Shown piece by piece: positions 16,135 through 25,900 of a stretch of DNA of 64,000 nt. Within the stretch, counting starts at the first letter, position 1, and every line of letters starts with the position of its first letter. The position numbers and the translations under genes were made by a program. A model generated the notes under the pieces. That model did no database searches. It was not told the DNA's origin and saw nothing but the letters and a program-made list of their open reading frames with translations. Source of the DNA: Actinorhabdospora filicis (lineage in GTDB: Bacteria > Actinomycetota > Actinomycetes > Mycobacteriales > Micromonosporaceae); assembly GCF_030269765.1 (NCBI RefSeq), contig NZ_BSTX01000001.1, forward strand, positions 2,411,571-2,475,570, read 5' to 3'.

Positions 16135-16408
16135 CGCCGGTAGTCGGCTCCGCTGGATCAAGAGCAGCCGAAGTGCGAATAACGGCAACTGCGTTGAGGC
16201 TGCCGTGTGCCTTGACGAGCTGCATTGGCGCAAGGCGAGCCACAGCACCAACAACGGGGCATGTATAGAGGCCGCGTCCATCGCGGCCACCATCGCCGTC
16301 CGCGACTCGAAGATCGCCACCGGCCACGACTACCCCACCCTCACGATCCCCACCCCGGCCTGGTCGGCCTTCCTCACCAACATCGCCGCCGGCCGCTTCG
16401 ACCTCTAA
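16124..16408 (+). CDS. DUF397-domain protein (two tandem copies)
   Basis: 94 residues. Two DUF397 units are visible: LRWIKSSRSANNGNCVEAA and LHWRKASHSTNNGACIEAA, followed by VRDSKIATG and a tail (WSAFLTNIAAGRFDL) characteristic of the family. Most DUF397 proteins have one unit, so the N-terminal copy is a short duplication. It is the predicted partner of the upstream XRE protein, with which it overlaps by 11 bp. Convergent with the toxin/immunity cassette. Confidence 0.88.
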   Translation: MSSNAGSRLRWIKSSRSANNGNCVEAAVCLDELHWRKASHSTNNGACIEAASIAATIAVRDSKIATGHDYPTLTIPTPAWSAFLTNIAAGRFDL

Positions 16409-16415
16409 CCCCATC

Positions 16416-16448
16416 GGCCGGGTACGCGCTGGAACCGGCTACCCGGCC
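16416..16448. terminator. inverted repeat between convergent genes, likely bidirectional terminator
   Basis: GGCCGGGTA (16416-16424) pairs with TACCCGGCC (16440-16448) across a 15-nt loop, just after the DUF397 stop and at the stop codon of the convergent gene. No T-run, which is usual in high-GC actinobacteria. Confidence 0.5.
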
Positions 16449-16975
16449 GCCTCACTCGGCTTCCGCCAGTCATCGGGGTCAAAACCCGACGTGGGGATCT
16501 TCCCGTCCTTGTACCAGCCCTTCTGCCAGTCGGGCGGCTCCACCACTGGGATCTCCGGCGCACTGGGCACCGGCTGCAACGCCTCCAGGATCACGAACTC
16601 ATCGTCGAGCCTGTCATCGTCGACGATCACGCGACCGTGCCAGCCGTCGGCGGTCACCAGAATCCAGCTCGTGGCGGCCCCACCCCCATCATCGATGAGG
16701 GCACGGGTATCGAGTTCCTTGCAGAGCAGCGTCGCCAACTGCAGCTCGGTGAGACCGCCGATCGCCTCATCGAACTCGGGTCCACCCTCCAGCACACAGG
16801 CGAAGTACCGCTCGCCTTCGGGGGCCGGCGTGACATACGCGATCAGCCGCGGACCCGAATACTCGCCCAGGTCTCCGACGTACAGCAGAGCCGGGTCGAT
16901 CCCGTAGCGCGCGCAAAGAACCTCCTGCACTCGCTGCGCCGACGTGCGACTGTCGAAGTTGATCTCGATGCCCAT
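16439..16975 (-). CDS. putative immunity protein of toxin cassette
   Basis: 178 acidic residues with no recognised domain. Mixed alpha/beta pattern: EINFDSRTSAQRVQEVL, LIAYVTPAPEGERYFACVLEGG, SWILVTADGWHGRVIVDDD. Its ATG overlaps the stop of the upstream toxin-like gene in a TGATG junction. A small acidic protein tightly coupled downstream of a multidomain toxin is the normal immunity arrangement; the assignment rests on that context and composition only. Confidence 0.45.
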   Translation of the reverse strand: MGIEINFDSRTSAQRVQEVLCARYGIDPALLYVGDLGEYSGPRLIAYVTPAPEGERYFACVLEGGPEFDEAIGGLTELQLATLLCKELDTRALIDDGGGAATSWILVTADGWHGRVIVDDDRLDDEFVILEALQPVPSAPEIPVVEPPDWQKGWYKDGKIPTSGFDPDDWRKPSEAAG

Positions 16976-17688
16976 CAGGTGTCCTCGCTGCGGTAGTCCT
17001 TGTGGTGCTCGTACACTTCAGCGGCCCTCTGCCAGTCTGCACCGGTCACGGCGGGGTTGTTCGCAAGAGCCGATGGCAGGCTGTCCATGTCGCCACGGGC
17101 CTCGATGAGGCCCTTGAGGGCCTTGTACTCCGACCGGTTCAGCTTCACCAGACCCGGTCCCTCGTCGGGGTACACCGTGCCCGGCACCTCGACTCCGTAG
17201 AGCCGCCCGTTCACCAGACAGCGGTCCCGATCGGGCAGCCAGGCCGCCTCACCACGGCGAATCGCGTCCAGGTCACCCCGAACATCCGTTCCGGGCAAGA
17301 TGACCGTGTTCTCCTCGCGCACCTGGGACTTTCGCCCGACGCTGTTGAGATGGTGTCGCCGGTTGGGCGGAGTGATCGGCCGCTTCCCCGCCGGACCGGC
17401 GATGGGGCGTGCCACCATCGCCTCCACGCCGGGCACGAGCACCGCCAAGTACGCGTTCAGACGCTCCCGGATCTCGCCCAGACCGGCCAGAGCCTCCCCG
17501 GTCCGCTCGATCCCCTCCGCGATGTGGGCCAGTGCCTCCCGGGGAGCGTCATGGCCGGTGCCTTCCGTCGCGGCGGCGATCCTCTCCGCCGACTCCCCGG
17601 CGGCTGTGTTGGCCGCTCGCAACGCGTCCACCGGCAGGGCCTCCAGGACCGCCCGGATCACCGCCGCGATCTCACCCGGGTTGCTCAT
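16975..17688 (-). CDS. toxin-like protein: helical N-terminal domain plus unknown C-terminal domain
   Basis: 237 residues. Residues 1-~85 are Ala-rich helices ending LNAYLAVLVPG, related to the small protein encoded just upstream and to the protein at 45442-46092. A Pro/Arg hinge (AGPAGKRPITPPNRRHH) leads to a C-terminal domain of about 110 residues with RCLVNGRLYGVEVPGT, GPGLVKLNRSEYKAL and WQRAAEVYEHHKDY. This modular layout is typical of polymorphic toxins with an exchangeable C-terminal effector. I do not recognise the effector fold, so the activity is unknown. Overlaps: 4 bp with the upstream gene, 1 bp with the putative immunity gene. Confidence 0.5.
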   Translation of the reverse strand: MSNPGEIAAVIRAVLEALPVDALRAANTAAGESAERIAAATEGTGHDAPREALAHIAEGIERTGEALAGLGEIRERLNAYLAVLVPGVEAMVARPIAGPAGKRPITPPNRRHHLNSVGRKSQVREENTVILPGTDVRGDLDAIRRGEAAWLPDRDRCLVNGRLYGVEVPGTVYPDEGPGLVKLNRSEYKALKGLIEARGDMDSLPSALANNPAVTGADWQRAAEVYEHHKDYRSEDT

Positions 17689-17936
17689 ACCGCGTCCAGG
17701 TAATCGTCACAGCAACTCACCGCGGCCCGGTACGCGGCAACGGCCCGGCGCAGCCGCTCGGCGACCGGCTCGAACGCGGCCAGGGCGGCTTTTGCGTCCT
17801 CACTACCCGTGCCGGACAGCGCCTCGGCCAGGTGGGATCGCTGCTCATCCAGCACTTCCAGGGACGCCTGGAGCGCGGCTAAGGGCAGATCGGCGGCGGC
17901 TTCGGCAACGTGCTCTCGCACCTCGGCGATGTCCAC
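17685..17936 (-). CDS. small all-helical protein of toxin cassette
   Basis: 83 residues, predicted to be entirely alpha-helical and Ala/Leu/Glu-rich. It resembles the N-terminal domain of the next gene in spacing of key residues (LPLAALQ...GTGSEDAKAALA versus LPVDALR...GTGHDAPREALA), so the two may form a heterodimer or chaperone pair, as small helical proteins do with secreted LXG/WXG toxins. No WXG motif. ATGA overlap with the toxin-like gene. First gene of the cassette. Confidence 0.5.
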   Translation of the reverse strand: MDIAEVREHVAEAAADLPLAALQASLEVLDEQRSHLAEALSGTGSEDAKAALAAFEPVAERLRRAVAAYRAAVSCCDDYLDAV

Positions 17937-17961
17937 CGGACCATCCTCCCCCGCGCGCGAA

Positions 17962-17990
17962 GCCTCGGGCCGCGCGACACGACCCGAGGC
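17962..17990. terminator. inverted repeat GCCTCGGG/CCCGAGGC, candidate terminator
   Basis: An 8-bp perfect stem (17962-17969 with 17983-17990) with a 13-nt loop lies between the stop of the minus-strand C-PCP gene (17999) and the start of the toxin cassette (17936). It probably ends NRPS transcription before the cassette. Confidence 0.45.
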
Positions 17991-17998
17991 CCCATCGT

Positions 17999-19603
17999 CT
18001 ACCCCGCGGCCGCGATCGCCTTCTCCTCGACCGCCGCCGCGAAGTCGGCCAGCACCGGATGGTCGAAGATCACCCGCACCGGCAGCGGGAAGCCCAGCTC
18101 GGCCCGCAGCCTGATGATCAGCCGGGTCGCCGCGAGCGAGTGGCCGCCGAGGTCGAAGAAGTCGTCTCCCGCCTCGATCCCCGGACGCTGGAGCAGCTCG
18201 CTCCAGATCGCGCCGATCTCCTCCGCCAGCGGCGTCATCTCGGCGACTCCCGCCACCGACTCCACTGTGGGCACCGCTGCACGGCCGGTGTACTCGGGGA
18301 TGCGCGCCCCGGGGTCGGCGGCCATGGCCGCCAGGGCGCGCTCGAAGCCGTCCTGCAATGCCGCGATGGCACCCGGGGACAGGATCGACGCGTCGTGGTC
18401 CCAGACTCCCAGGTGCTCCCCTCCTTCACGCAGGATGGCGAAGACCAGGTCCACCGGGGCGGGCGCGCTGGCCAGGGACAGGGGTTCCAGCCGGACGCCG
18501 GGCAGATCCACCGCCTCGTGGTCGAGGTCGGCGAGCTGGAACATCACGTCGAAGAACGGCGGACGCCCGGAGGCCCGCACGGGGTTGAGCTCGGCCACGA
18601 TCTGGTCGAAGGGCGCGTCCTGGTGGGCGTAGGCGTCCAGGGTCACCGCGGCGGCGCGTTCCACCAGTTCCTTGTGGGTGGGGCGGCCGGAGAGGTCGAG
18701 GCGCAGGGCCACGGTGTTGACGAAGAAGCCGATGAGGGGCTCGATCTCGGTGCGCGTGCGTCCATTGAGGAGGGTGCCGATGACCAGGTCGGCGCGGCCG
18801 GTGCGCTCGGCCAGGGCGAGGGCGTAGGCGGACAGCAGGACGGTGTACATCGGCGCGCCGGCCGCCGCGGCCAGGTCCGACAGCCCGTCGATCAGCTCCG
18901 CCGGGACGACGCGGTTCGCGGTCGCCGGTTCCCGCACCGGTCCGGGGACGCCGAGGTCGAGCGGGCCCGATCCGTCCAATGTGGTGCGCCAGTGGCCGAT
19001 CTGCCGGTCGAGTTCGCCGCCGGTGAGCCATTCGCGCTGCCAGTCGGCGTAGTCGGCGTACTGGATCTCCAGTTCGGGCAGGGTGGCGGGGACGCCGGTG
19101 AGCCCGGACTCGTAGAGCGCGACCAGCTCGCCGTGCAGGACGTGCAGTGAGGCCGCGTCGGCGGCGATGTGGTCGAGGGTCACCAGCAGGACGTGCTCGG
19201 TGGGCGACATGCGCGCGATCAACGCGCGGATGGGCGGTTCGGCGGCGGGGTCGAAGGCGCGATCGCGTTCCTCTTCGGCGATGCCGGTGAGGCGGCCGGG
19301 TTCGGCGGCCAGGTCGATGAGGGGCAGGGGGACGGGCGCGGGCGCGGCGATGAGCTGGGTGAGCTCACCGTCGCGGGTCTCCAGGGTGGTGCGCAGGATC
19401 TCGTGCCGGGCGACGACCTCGTCGAGCGCGGACCGCAGGAGGCGCGCGTCGAAGTCCCCGAGGAACCGCAGTCCCATCTGCACGTTGTACGTGGCGGCGT
19501 CGTCCTCCATCTGTTCCAGCAGCCACATGCGTTCCTGCGCGAAGGAGGCTCGCGCGGCGAGGACGCCTTCGGCGTCGGTCGGCATGGTTTCCATGGTGGT
19601 CAA
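17999..19603 (-). CDS. free-standing NRPS condensation-carrier protein (C-PCP)
   Basis: 534 residues. A condensation domain begins at ASFAQERMWLLEQM and ends before a carrier domain with DDFFDLGGHSLAATRL (phosphopantetheine Ser in GGHSL). There is no adenylation domain, so its residue must be loaded in trans; the free Thr-type A protein at 31959-33446 is the obvious candidate. The C active-site motif reads LDHIAADAAS in place of HHxxxDG: the second His and the Asp are kept, the first His is Asp and the Gly is Ala. Other C motifs (IGFFVNTVALRLDL, HQDAPFDQIV) are normal. Divergent from mbtH across a 127-bp region holding candidate SARP sites. Confidence 0.9.
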   Translation of the reverse strand: MTTMETMPTDAEGVLAARASFAQERMWLLEQMEDDAATYNVQMGLRFLGDFDARLLRSALDEVVARHEILRTTLETRDGELTQLIAAPAPVPLPLIDLAAEPGRLTGIAEEERDRAFDPAAEPPIRALIARMSPTEHVLLVTLDHIAADAASLHVLHGELVALYESGLTGVPATLPELEIQYADYADWQREWLTGGELDRQIGHWRTTLDGSGPLDLGVPGPVREPATANRVVPAELIDGLSDLAAAAGAPMYTVLLSAYALALAERTGRADLVIGTLLNGRTRTEIEPLIGFFVNTVALRLDLSGRPTHKELVERAAAVTLDAYAHQDAPFDQIVAELNPVRASGRPPFFDVMFQLADLDHEAVDLPGVRLEPLSLASAPAPVDLVFAILREGGEHLGVWDHDASILSPGAIAALQDGFERALAAMAADPGARIPEYTGRAAVPTVESVAGVAEMTPLAEEIGAIWSELLQRPGIEAGDDFFDLGGHSLAATRLIIRLRAELGFPLPVRVIFDHPVLADFAAAVEEKAIAAAG

Positions 19604-19617
19604 TCTCGTTCGCCGCC

Positions 19618-19680
19618 CTATTCGCCCCCTATCGGGCCGCCATCCACCAGGTGATAGCGGTGCGAAAGACCACTGAAAGA
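19618..19680. promoter_or_regulatory. two blocks of 11-bp-period heptamer repeats, candidate SARP operators
   Basis: On the plus strand TGATAGC (19652), CGAAAGA (19663) and TGAAAGA (19674) are each separated by exactly 4 nt; a possible -10 (TAGATC, 19688) follows 7 nt later, the spacing SARPs use. On the minus strand CCGATAG and CGAATAG, again 4 nt apart, lie at 19635-19618, just before the C-PCP gene. Both blocks could serve the divergent mbtH/NRPS and C-PCP transcripts. Confidence 0.55.
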
Positions 19681-19730
19681 CGCGCCCTAGATCGTCTGGT
19701 CACGACACCGACCACCAGAGGAGTCACACC

Positions 19731-19937
19731 GTGTTCGACGACGACCAGGCCACCTACGTCGTGGTGGTCAACCACGAGGAGCAGTACTCGATCTGGCCCG
19801 CGCACCGGGAACTGCCGGCGGGCTGGCGCTCGGACGGGACCACCGGGACCCGCAATGAATGCCTCGACCACATCGAGCAGGTGTGGATCGACATGCGCCC
19901 CCTGAGCCTGCGCCGCCGCATGGCCGACGCCGCCTAA
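19731..19937 (+). CDS. MbtH-family protein
   Basis: 68 residues, the full family length. Signature elements are present: NHEEQYSIWPAHRELPAGW, CLDHIEQVW, and DMRPLSLR. MbtH proteins bind adenylation domains and are needed for folding or activity of many of them. GTG at 19731 is preceded by AGAGGAG. It heads the transcript of the large NRPS, whose ATG is 29 bp downstream of its stop. Confidence 0.95.
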   Translation: MFDDDQATYVVVVNHEEQYSIWPAHRELPAGWRSDGTTGTRNECLDHIEQVWIDMRPLSLRRRMADAA

Positions 19938-19966
19938 AGCCCACCGACCGCTGCGAGGACGCCGAC

Positions 19967-22900
19967 ATGACCGCCGAGAACGCCTCCCGACTCAGTGACG
20001 CCAAGCGCGTCCTCCTCGAACGCCGCCTGCGCGGACTGTCCGGCGCGCCCGTCACGGGTGTCCGGCGCCGTACCGGCGACGGCCCCGCCCCGCTGTCGCC
20101 CGCGCAGCGGGGCGTCTGGCTGGCCGACCAGCTGCGCGCCGACACCAGCGTGTCGGGCGTGTACCGGGTCATGTGGCTGCGCGGCGCCCTGGACCGGGAC
20201 GCGTTCGCGCGCGCGGTCGCCGGCCTCGTCGAACGGCACGAGGTCCTGCGCACCACCTACCGCCCGGACGGCGACGACGCCGTGCAGGTGGTCGAGACGC
20301 CGGGCGCGGCCGTGTTGACCGTCGCCGCCGCGCCCGGCTCCACCCCGGCCGAACGGCGGGCCGCCGCGCTCGCCGAGGCCGAGAAGGCCGCCGCCGAGTC
20401 CTTCGACCTGGCCCGCGGCCCGCTGTTCACCGCGCGCCTCACCGAAACCGGCGCCGACGAGCACCTGCTCTTCCTGCGGATGCACCACCTGCTCACCGAC
20501 GAGTGGTCCTGCGGCCTGCTGGCCCGGGAGCTGGCCGCCTTGTACGCGGCGGAAAGGGACGGTCGCGCGCACGGCCTGCCCGCGCTCCCGGTCCAGTACG
20601 CCGACTACGCCGCCTGGCTCGCCGAGCCCGCGCAGGCCGCCACCCGCGCCGAACACGCCGAGTGGTGGACGCAGGCGCTCACCGGTGTCCCGCCGGTGCT
20701 GGAGCTGCCCACCGACCGCATCCGCCCCGACGTCCCCACCTACCGGGGCGGCATCGAGCGGCTGACGCTGTCGCCGGAGGCCAGCGCGGGCCTGCGGGCC
20801 CTGGCGCAGGCGCACGGGACGACGCTGTTCAGCGCGCTGCTGGCGCTGTTCGGCTCGGTGCTGCACAAGTACTCCGGCCAGGCGCGCTTCGCCGTCGGCT
20901 CGCTGCTGTCGGGCCGGGGCCGCCCGGAGGTGGAGAACATGATGGGCATGTTCGCCTCCACGGTGGCGATCCCGCTCGACTTCACCGGTTCGCCCTCCTT
21001 CGCCGACGTCCTGGAGCGCACCGGCCGCTCGGTCGTGGGCGCCCTCGACCACCAGGACGCCACCGTCGACCAGGTCGTCACCGGCCTGCGCCTGCCGCGC
21101 GAGCCCGGCCGCAACCCGCTGTTCCAGGCGCTGTTCCAGTGCGTCGAGGTCAGCGAGCACGAATGGGACTTCGCCGGGCTCGACGTGGAGGCCGTGTGGT
21201 TCGACGCCGGTCTGGCCAAAGTGGACCTGACGCTGATCGCGGTCAACCAGCCCTCCGGCGTCACCCTCGAACTGACCTACGCCGAGGACCTGTACGCGCC
21301 GGCCTTCGCCACCCGGCTGCTGGCGCACCTGTCCAATGTGGTGGACGCGGCCACCGCGAGCGCCGGGACCCGGGTCGCCGACGCCGACATGCTCACCGAC
21401 GGCGAGCGCCACGCCGCCCTCGTCGAGTGGAACGCCACCGGCATGGACTACCCGACCGAGGACACCGTCCACGGTCTGTTCACCACGTGGGCCAATGAGA
21501 AGCCGGAGCTCCCGGCGATCTGGCGGCTGGACGGCACGCCCGTCAGCTACGGCGAACTCAACGCGATGTCCAACCGCCTCGCGCACTACCTGCGCGAGCA
21601 CGGCGTCGGCCGCGAGACGCTGGTCGGGGTGTGCGCCGAGCACTCGGTGGAGATGTTCGTGATCCTGCTGGGCGTGCTCAAGGCGGGCGCGGCCTACGTT
21701 CCGCTGGACGCCTCGCTCCCGGCCTCGCGGCTGGAGTGGATCCTGACCGACACCGCCGCGCCGGTCGTGGTGACCACCGAGGCCCTGCGCGGTTCGATCC
21801 CCGCCTTCGACGGCGAGATCCTGGCGGTGGACACCGAACGCGCGGCCATCGAGGCGTACCCCGATCACGACCCCGAGCCGTGGTCCACTTCGGACAATCT
21901 GCTCTACACGATCTACACCTCCGGCTCCACCGGGCGTCCCAAGGGCGTCCTGGTCCCGCACCGGGGCGTGGTGAACTACCTGTGGTGGGCCATCGACGGC
22001 TACGGGCTGGCGGGCGAGCGCGGTGCCCCGATGCTGGGCTCGATCGCCTTCGACCTGTCGGTGCCGAACTTCTGGCTGCCGTTCATCGGCGGCAAGTGCA
22101 CGACGCTGCTGCCGACCGACAAGAGCCTGGAGAGCCTGGCGGCGCGGCTGTCGGAGCCGGGCGACTTCTCGCTGCTGAAGATCACCCCGGGGCACCTGGA
22201 CGTGATGCGCGGGATGCTGGAGCCGGGGCAGGTGCGTTCGGTGCGGACCTTCGTGGTCGGCGCCGACGAGGTCCGCGCCGAGACGGTCATGGGCTGGCGG
22301 GCGATCGCGCCGGGCGCGCGCGTGATCAACGAGTACGGCCCGACCGAGACGGTCGTGGGCTGCTCGATCTACGAGGTCCCCGAGGACTTCGATCCGTCGA
22401 TCTCGGTGTCGATCGGCAAGCCGATCGGGAACCTGCGGATGTACGTGCTGGACGCCGGGCTCAATCCCGCGCCGGTGGGCGTGGTCGGTGAGCTGTACAT
22501 CGGCGGGGACGGTGTGGCGCGCGGTTACCTGAACCGCCCGGAGCTGACCGCGGCGAAGTTCGTGCCGGACCCCTACGGCGCGCCGGGCGATCGCCTGTAC
22601 CGCACCGGTGACCTGGCCCGCTACCGCGCCGACGGGGACTTCGAGTTCCTGGGCCGCACCGACTTCCAGGTGAAGGTGCGCGGCTACCGCATCGAGCTCG
22701 GCGAGGTCGAGGCCCGGCTGGGCCTGCACCCGGCGGTCACCGAGGCCGTCGCGGCGGTCATCACCGGGCACGGCGGGCACAAGCGCCTGGCGGGTTACGT
22801 GGTGTGCGACGGCGAGGCGCCGTCCACATCGGACCTGAAGGCGTTCATGGCCGAGGCGCTGCCGGAGTACATGGTCCCGCAGGTCTTCGTGGTGCTGGAC

Positions 22901-25900
22901 GCGATGCCGCTCACCTCGGCGGGCAAGGTGGACCGGACGGCGCTGCCCGCGCCGGGCGCGGTCCGCCGCGAGGCCGTCAAACCCGCCACCCCGCAGGAGA
23001 AGGCCCTGGCCGAGATCTGGGCGAAGGTCCTGGGTGTGCCCAATGTGGGCAGTGGCGACAACTTCTTCGAGCTGGGCGGCGACTCGATCCTGGCGATCAA
23101 GGTCGTGGGCCTGGCGCGCGAGGCGGGCCTGGCGATCTCCCCGGCGGCGCTGTTCCGGCACCAGACGATCGGCGATCTGGCCGCCACGGTTCCGGTGGTG
23201 GCCGATGATCTGCCGCCCGCGCCGCCGATCCCGACGGATCTGCCGCCGGACGCCAACCTCTTCGCCGACGCCGTCTCGCACGTCTCGGCGATCGGCTCGG
23301 CCCGCGCCACCGCCACCCGCGGCCTGGCAGAGGCCCTCGGGGTGAGCGTGGACGAGGTCCTGCTGGCCGCGCTCGCGCGGGCAGGGCTCGACCTGTGGGG
23401 CGGGGTCGCCCTGGCCGTGGAGGTGGCCGGTAAGCCGGTGGTGCTGCGCCCGCAGGGCCAGGGACCGGCCGCGCTGATCGGCGCGATCGCCGCGCAGGCC
23501 AAGGGCCCCCGGGCCGCCGACGCGCAGGTCCACTTCGGACCGACTCCGACCGGGACCCGTGAGGAGGCGCGGAAGCACCTCCTCGACGTCTCCCCCGAGG
23601 CCCACGATGGAGGCTTCCGCATCACCTGGACCTACGGCGGCGGCTGCCACGACGCGTCCACCATCGAGAAGCTGGCCGAGTGCTTCGCCTCGGTGCTGGC
23701 CGATCTCACCGGTGAGCTACCGCGTCTGGACGGCGTGGACCTGACCGGTGTCGCCGACGTCTACCGGCTGGGCCCGCTGCAGACGGGGATGCTCTACCAG
23801 ACGGCCGCGCAGCCCGACCGGCACGACTACATCGAGCAGTTCGCCTACTCCCTGGACGGCCCGCTCGACGCCGTCGCGCTGCGGGCGGCGTGGGACGCGG
23901 CGGTGGCGCGGCACGCGTCGCTGCGCACGTCCTTCGCGTGGCGCGAGCTGCCCTACCCGGTGCAGCTGGTGCGCGCCGAGGCGGCTCCACAGTGGATCGA
24001 GGCGGACTGGACCGGCGCGGACGTGCCCGCGATGCTGGACGCCTCCCGCCGCCGTCCGCTGCCGCTCGACGGCCCGCCGCCGGTGGAGTTCACCCTGGCC
24101 CGGCTCGGCGAGGACCGGCACCTGCTGGCCTGGCGCTTCCACCACATCGTGCTGGACGGCTGGAGCCTGGGCATCGTGCTGAACGAGGTCCTGGCCGACT
24201 ACCGCGCGGCCGTGACCGGCGATCCCGTCCCGGTGCGGGACGCCCCCGCGCCGTTCCGGGCCTTCGTGACCCGGCTGGCCGCGCGCGATCCCGAGGCCGA
24301 CGCCGCCTACTGGCGCCAGACCCTCGGCGGCGCGGACCTGCCCACGCCCATCCCGGTCGTGGGTCCCGAGCAGGAGGAGGGCGGCGCGACGGGCGTCATC
24401 GACGCCGAGCTGAGCCGCGAGGCCAGCGAGCGCCTGACGTCCTTCGCCCGCGACAGCCGGGTCACCGTCGGCGCGGTCCTGCACGCCGCGTGGGGCCTGC
24501 TGCTGGCGAAGGACTCCGGGCGGGCCGACGTGGTGTTCGGCAGCACCACCGCCGGGCGCGCCTCGGGCGTCCCGGGCATCGACGGCATGGTCGGGCTGCT
24601 GATGAACACCGTCCCCTTCCGGGTGACCGTCACCGACACGCCCGTCGCCGAGTGGCTGCGGGACGTGCACACCTCGCTGGGCGAGCTGCGCGACCACGAG
24701 CAGGTGCCGCTGGGCGAGGTGCGCCGGGCGGCGGGGATCCCGCTGGGCAGCGGCGTCTTCGACAGCATCTTCGTCTACGAGAACTTCCCGGTCCCCGACG
24801 ACGGCGAGATCGGCGGGCTGCGCGTGGATCTGGCCTACTCCTACGGCCAGAGCGGCTATCCGCTGGTCCTGGGCGCCGGCCTGCACGACGTGCTGATGCT
24901 GCGCCTGAACTACGACACCGAGCGGGTGACCGCCGCCGACGCCCGGCGCATGCTGGACGCCTACCTCGCGCTGGTCGAGGCGCTGCCGACCGCGTCCCTC
25001 AAGGATCTGGCCCCGACCACGGTGGCCCGGCCGCGAGCGGTCGCCGCCGCTCCCGTGGCCGTCCCGCAGGTCGCGCACGTGGCCCCGCGCACCGAGACCG
25101 AGCGCGCGCTGGCCGAGGTGTGGCGCGAGGTGCTCGGCATCGACTCCACCATTGGGGTCCACGACGACTTCGTGGTCCTGGGCGGCGACTCGATCCTGGC
25201 CATGCAGGTCATCGCCCGCGCCCGCGACCTGGGCATGACCCTGCGGCCGCGCGACCTGGCGCGCACGCCCACGATCGCGGCCCTGGCGGCGAAGGCGGCC
25301 GAGACCGCCGCGCCCGCCACCGTCCACAGTGGTGGCCTGGACCTCGCCGTGCTCGGCGGCCGCCACCCCGGCGCGGAGTCGGTGTACAAGCTGACCCCGC
25401 TCCAGACGGGCATGCTGTTCCACGCCCTGGGCGGCGAGGGCGGCAACGACTACGTCCAGGTCTTCGCCTACGACGTGGCCGCTCCCCTGGACGCCGAGGC
25501 GTTCCGGGCCGCGTGGCAGGCCGCCACCGACCGGCATCCGGCGCTGCGGACCGTCTTCGCCTGGGAGGACCTGGCGCACCCGGTGCAGGCGATCCTGCAC
25601 GGCACCGCGGTGGACCTGCGCGTCCTGGACTGGTCGGACGTGCCCGCCGGGGAGGCCGCAGAGCGCCTGGCCGCCCTCGCCGCCGCCGAGCAGGCCGGGC
25701 CGGTGGACCTCTCGCTGGCCCCGCCGACCCGCGTCACCGTCGTCCGCAAAAGCCCGGACACCTGGTCGTTCGTGTGGCGCTCGCACCACATCGCCCTCGA
25801 CGGCTTCAGCGCCGGGCGGGTCTGCGACGAGGTGCTGGCCGACTACCTGGCCCGCGCGGCCGGCGGTGAGCCGCCGGTGGTGACCCCGGCGCCCTACGAG

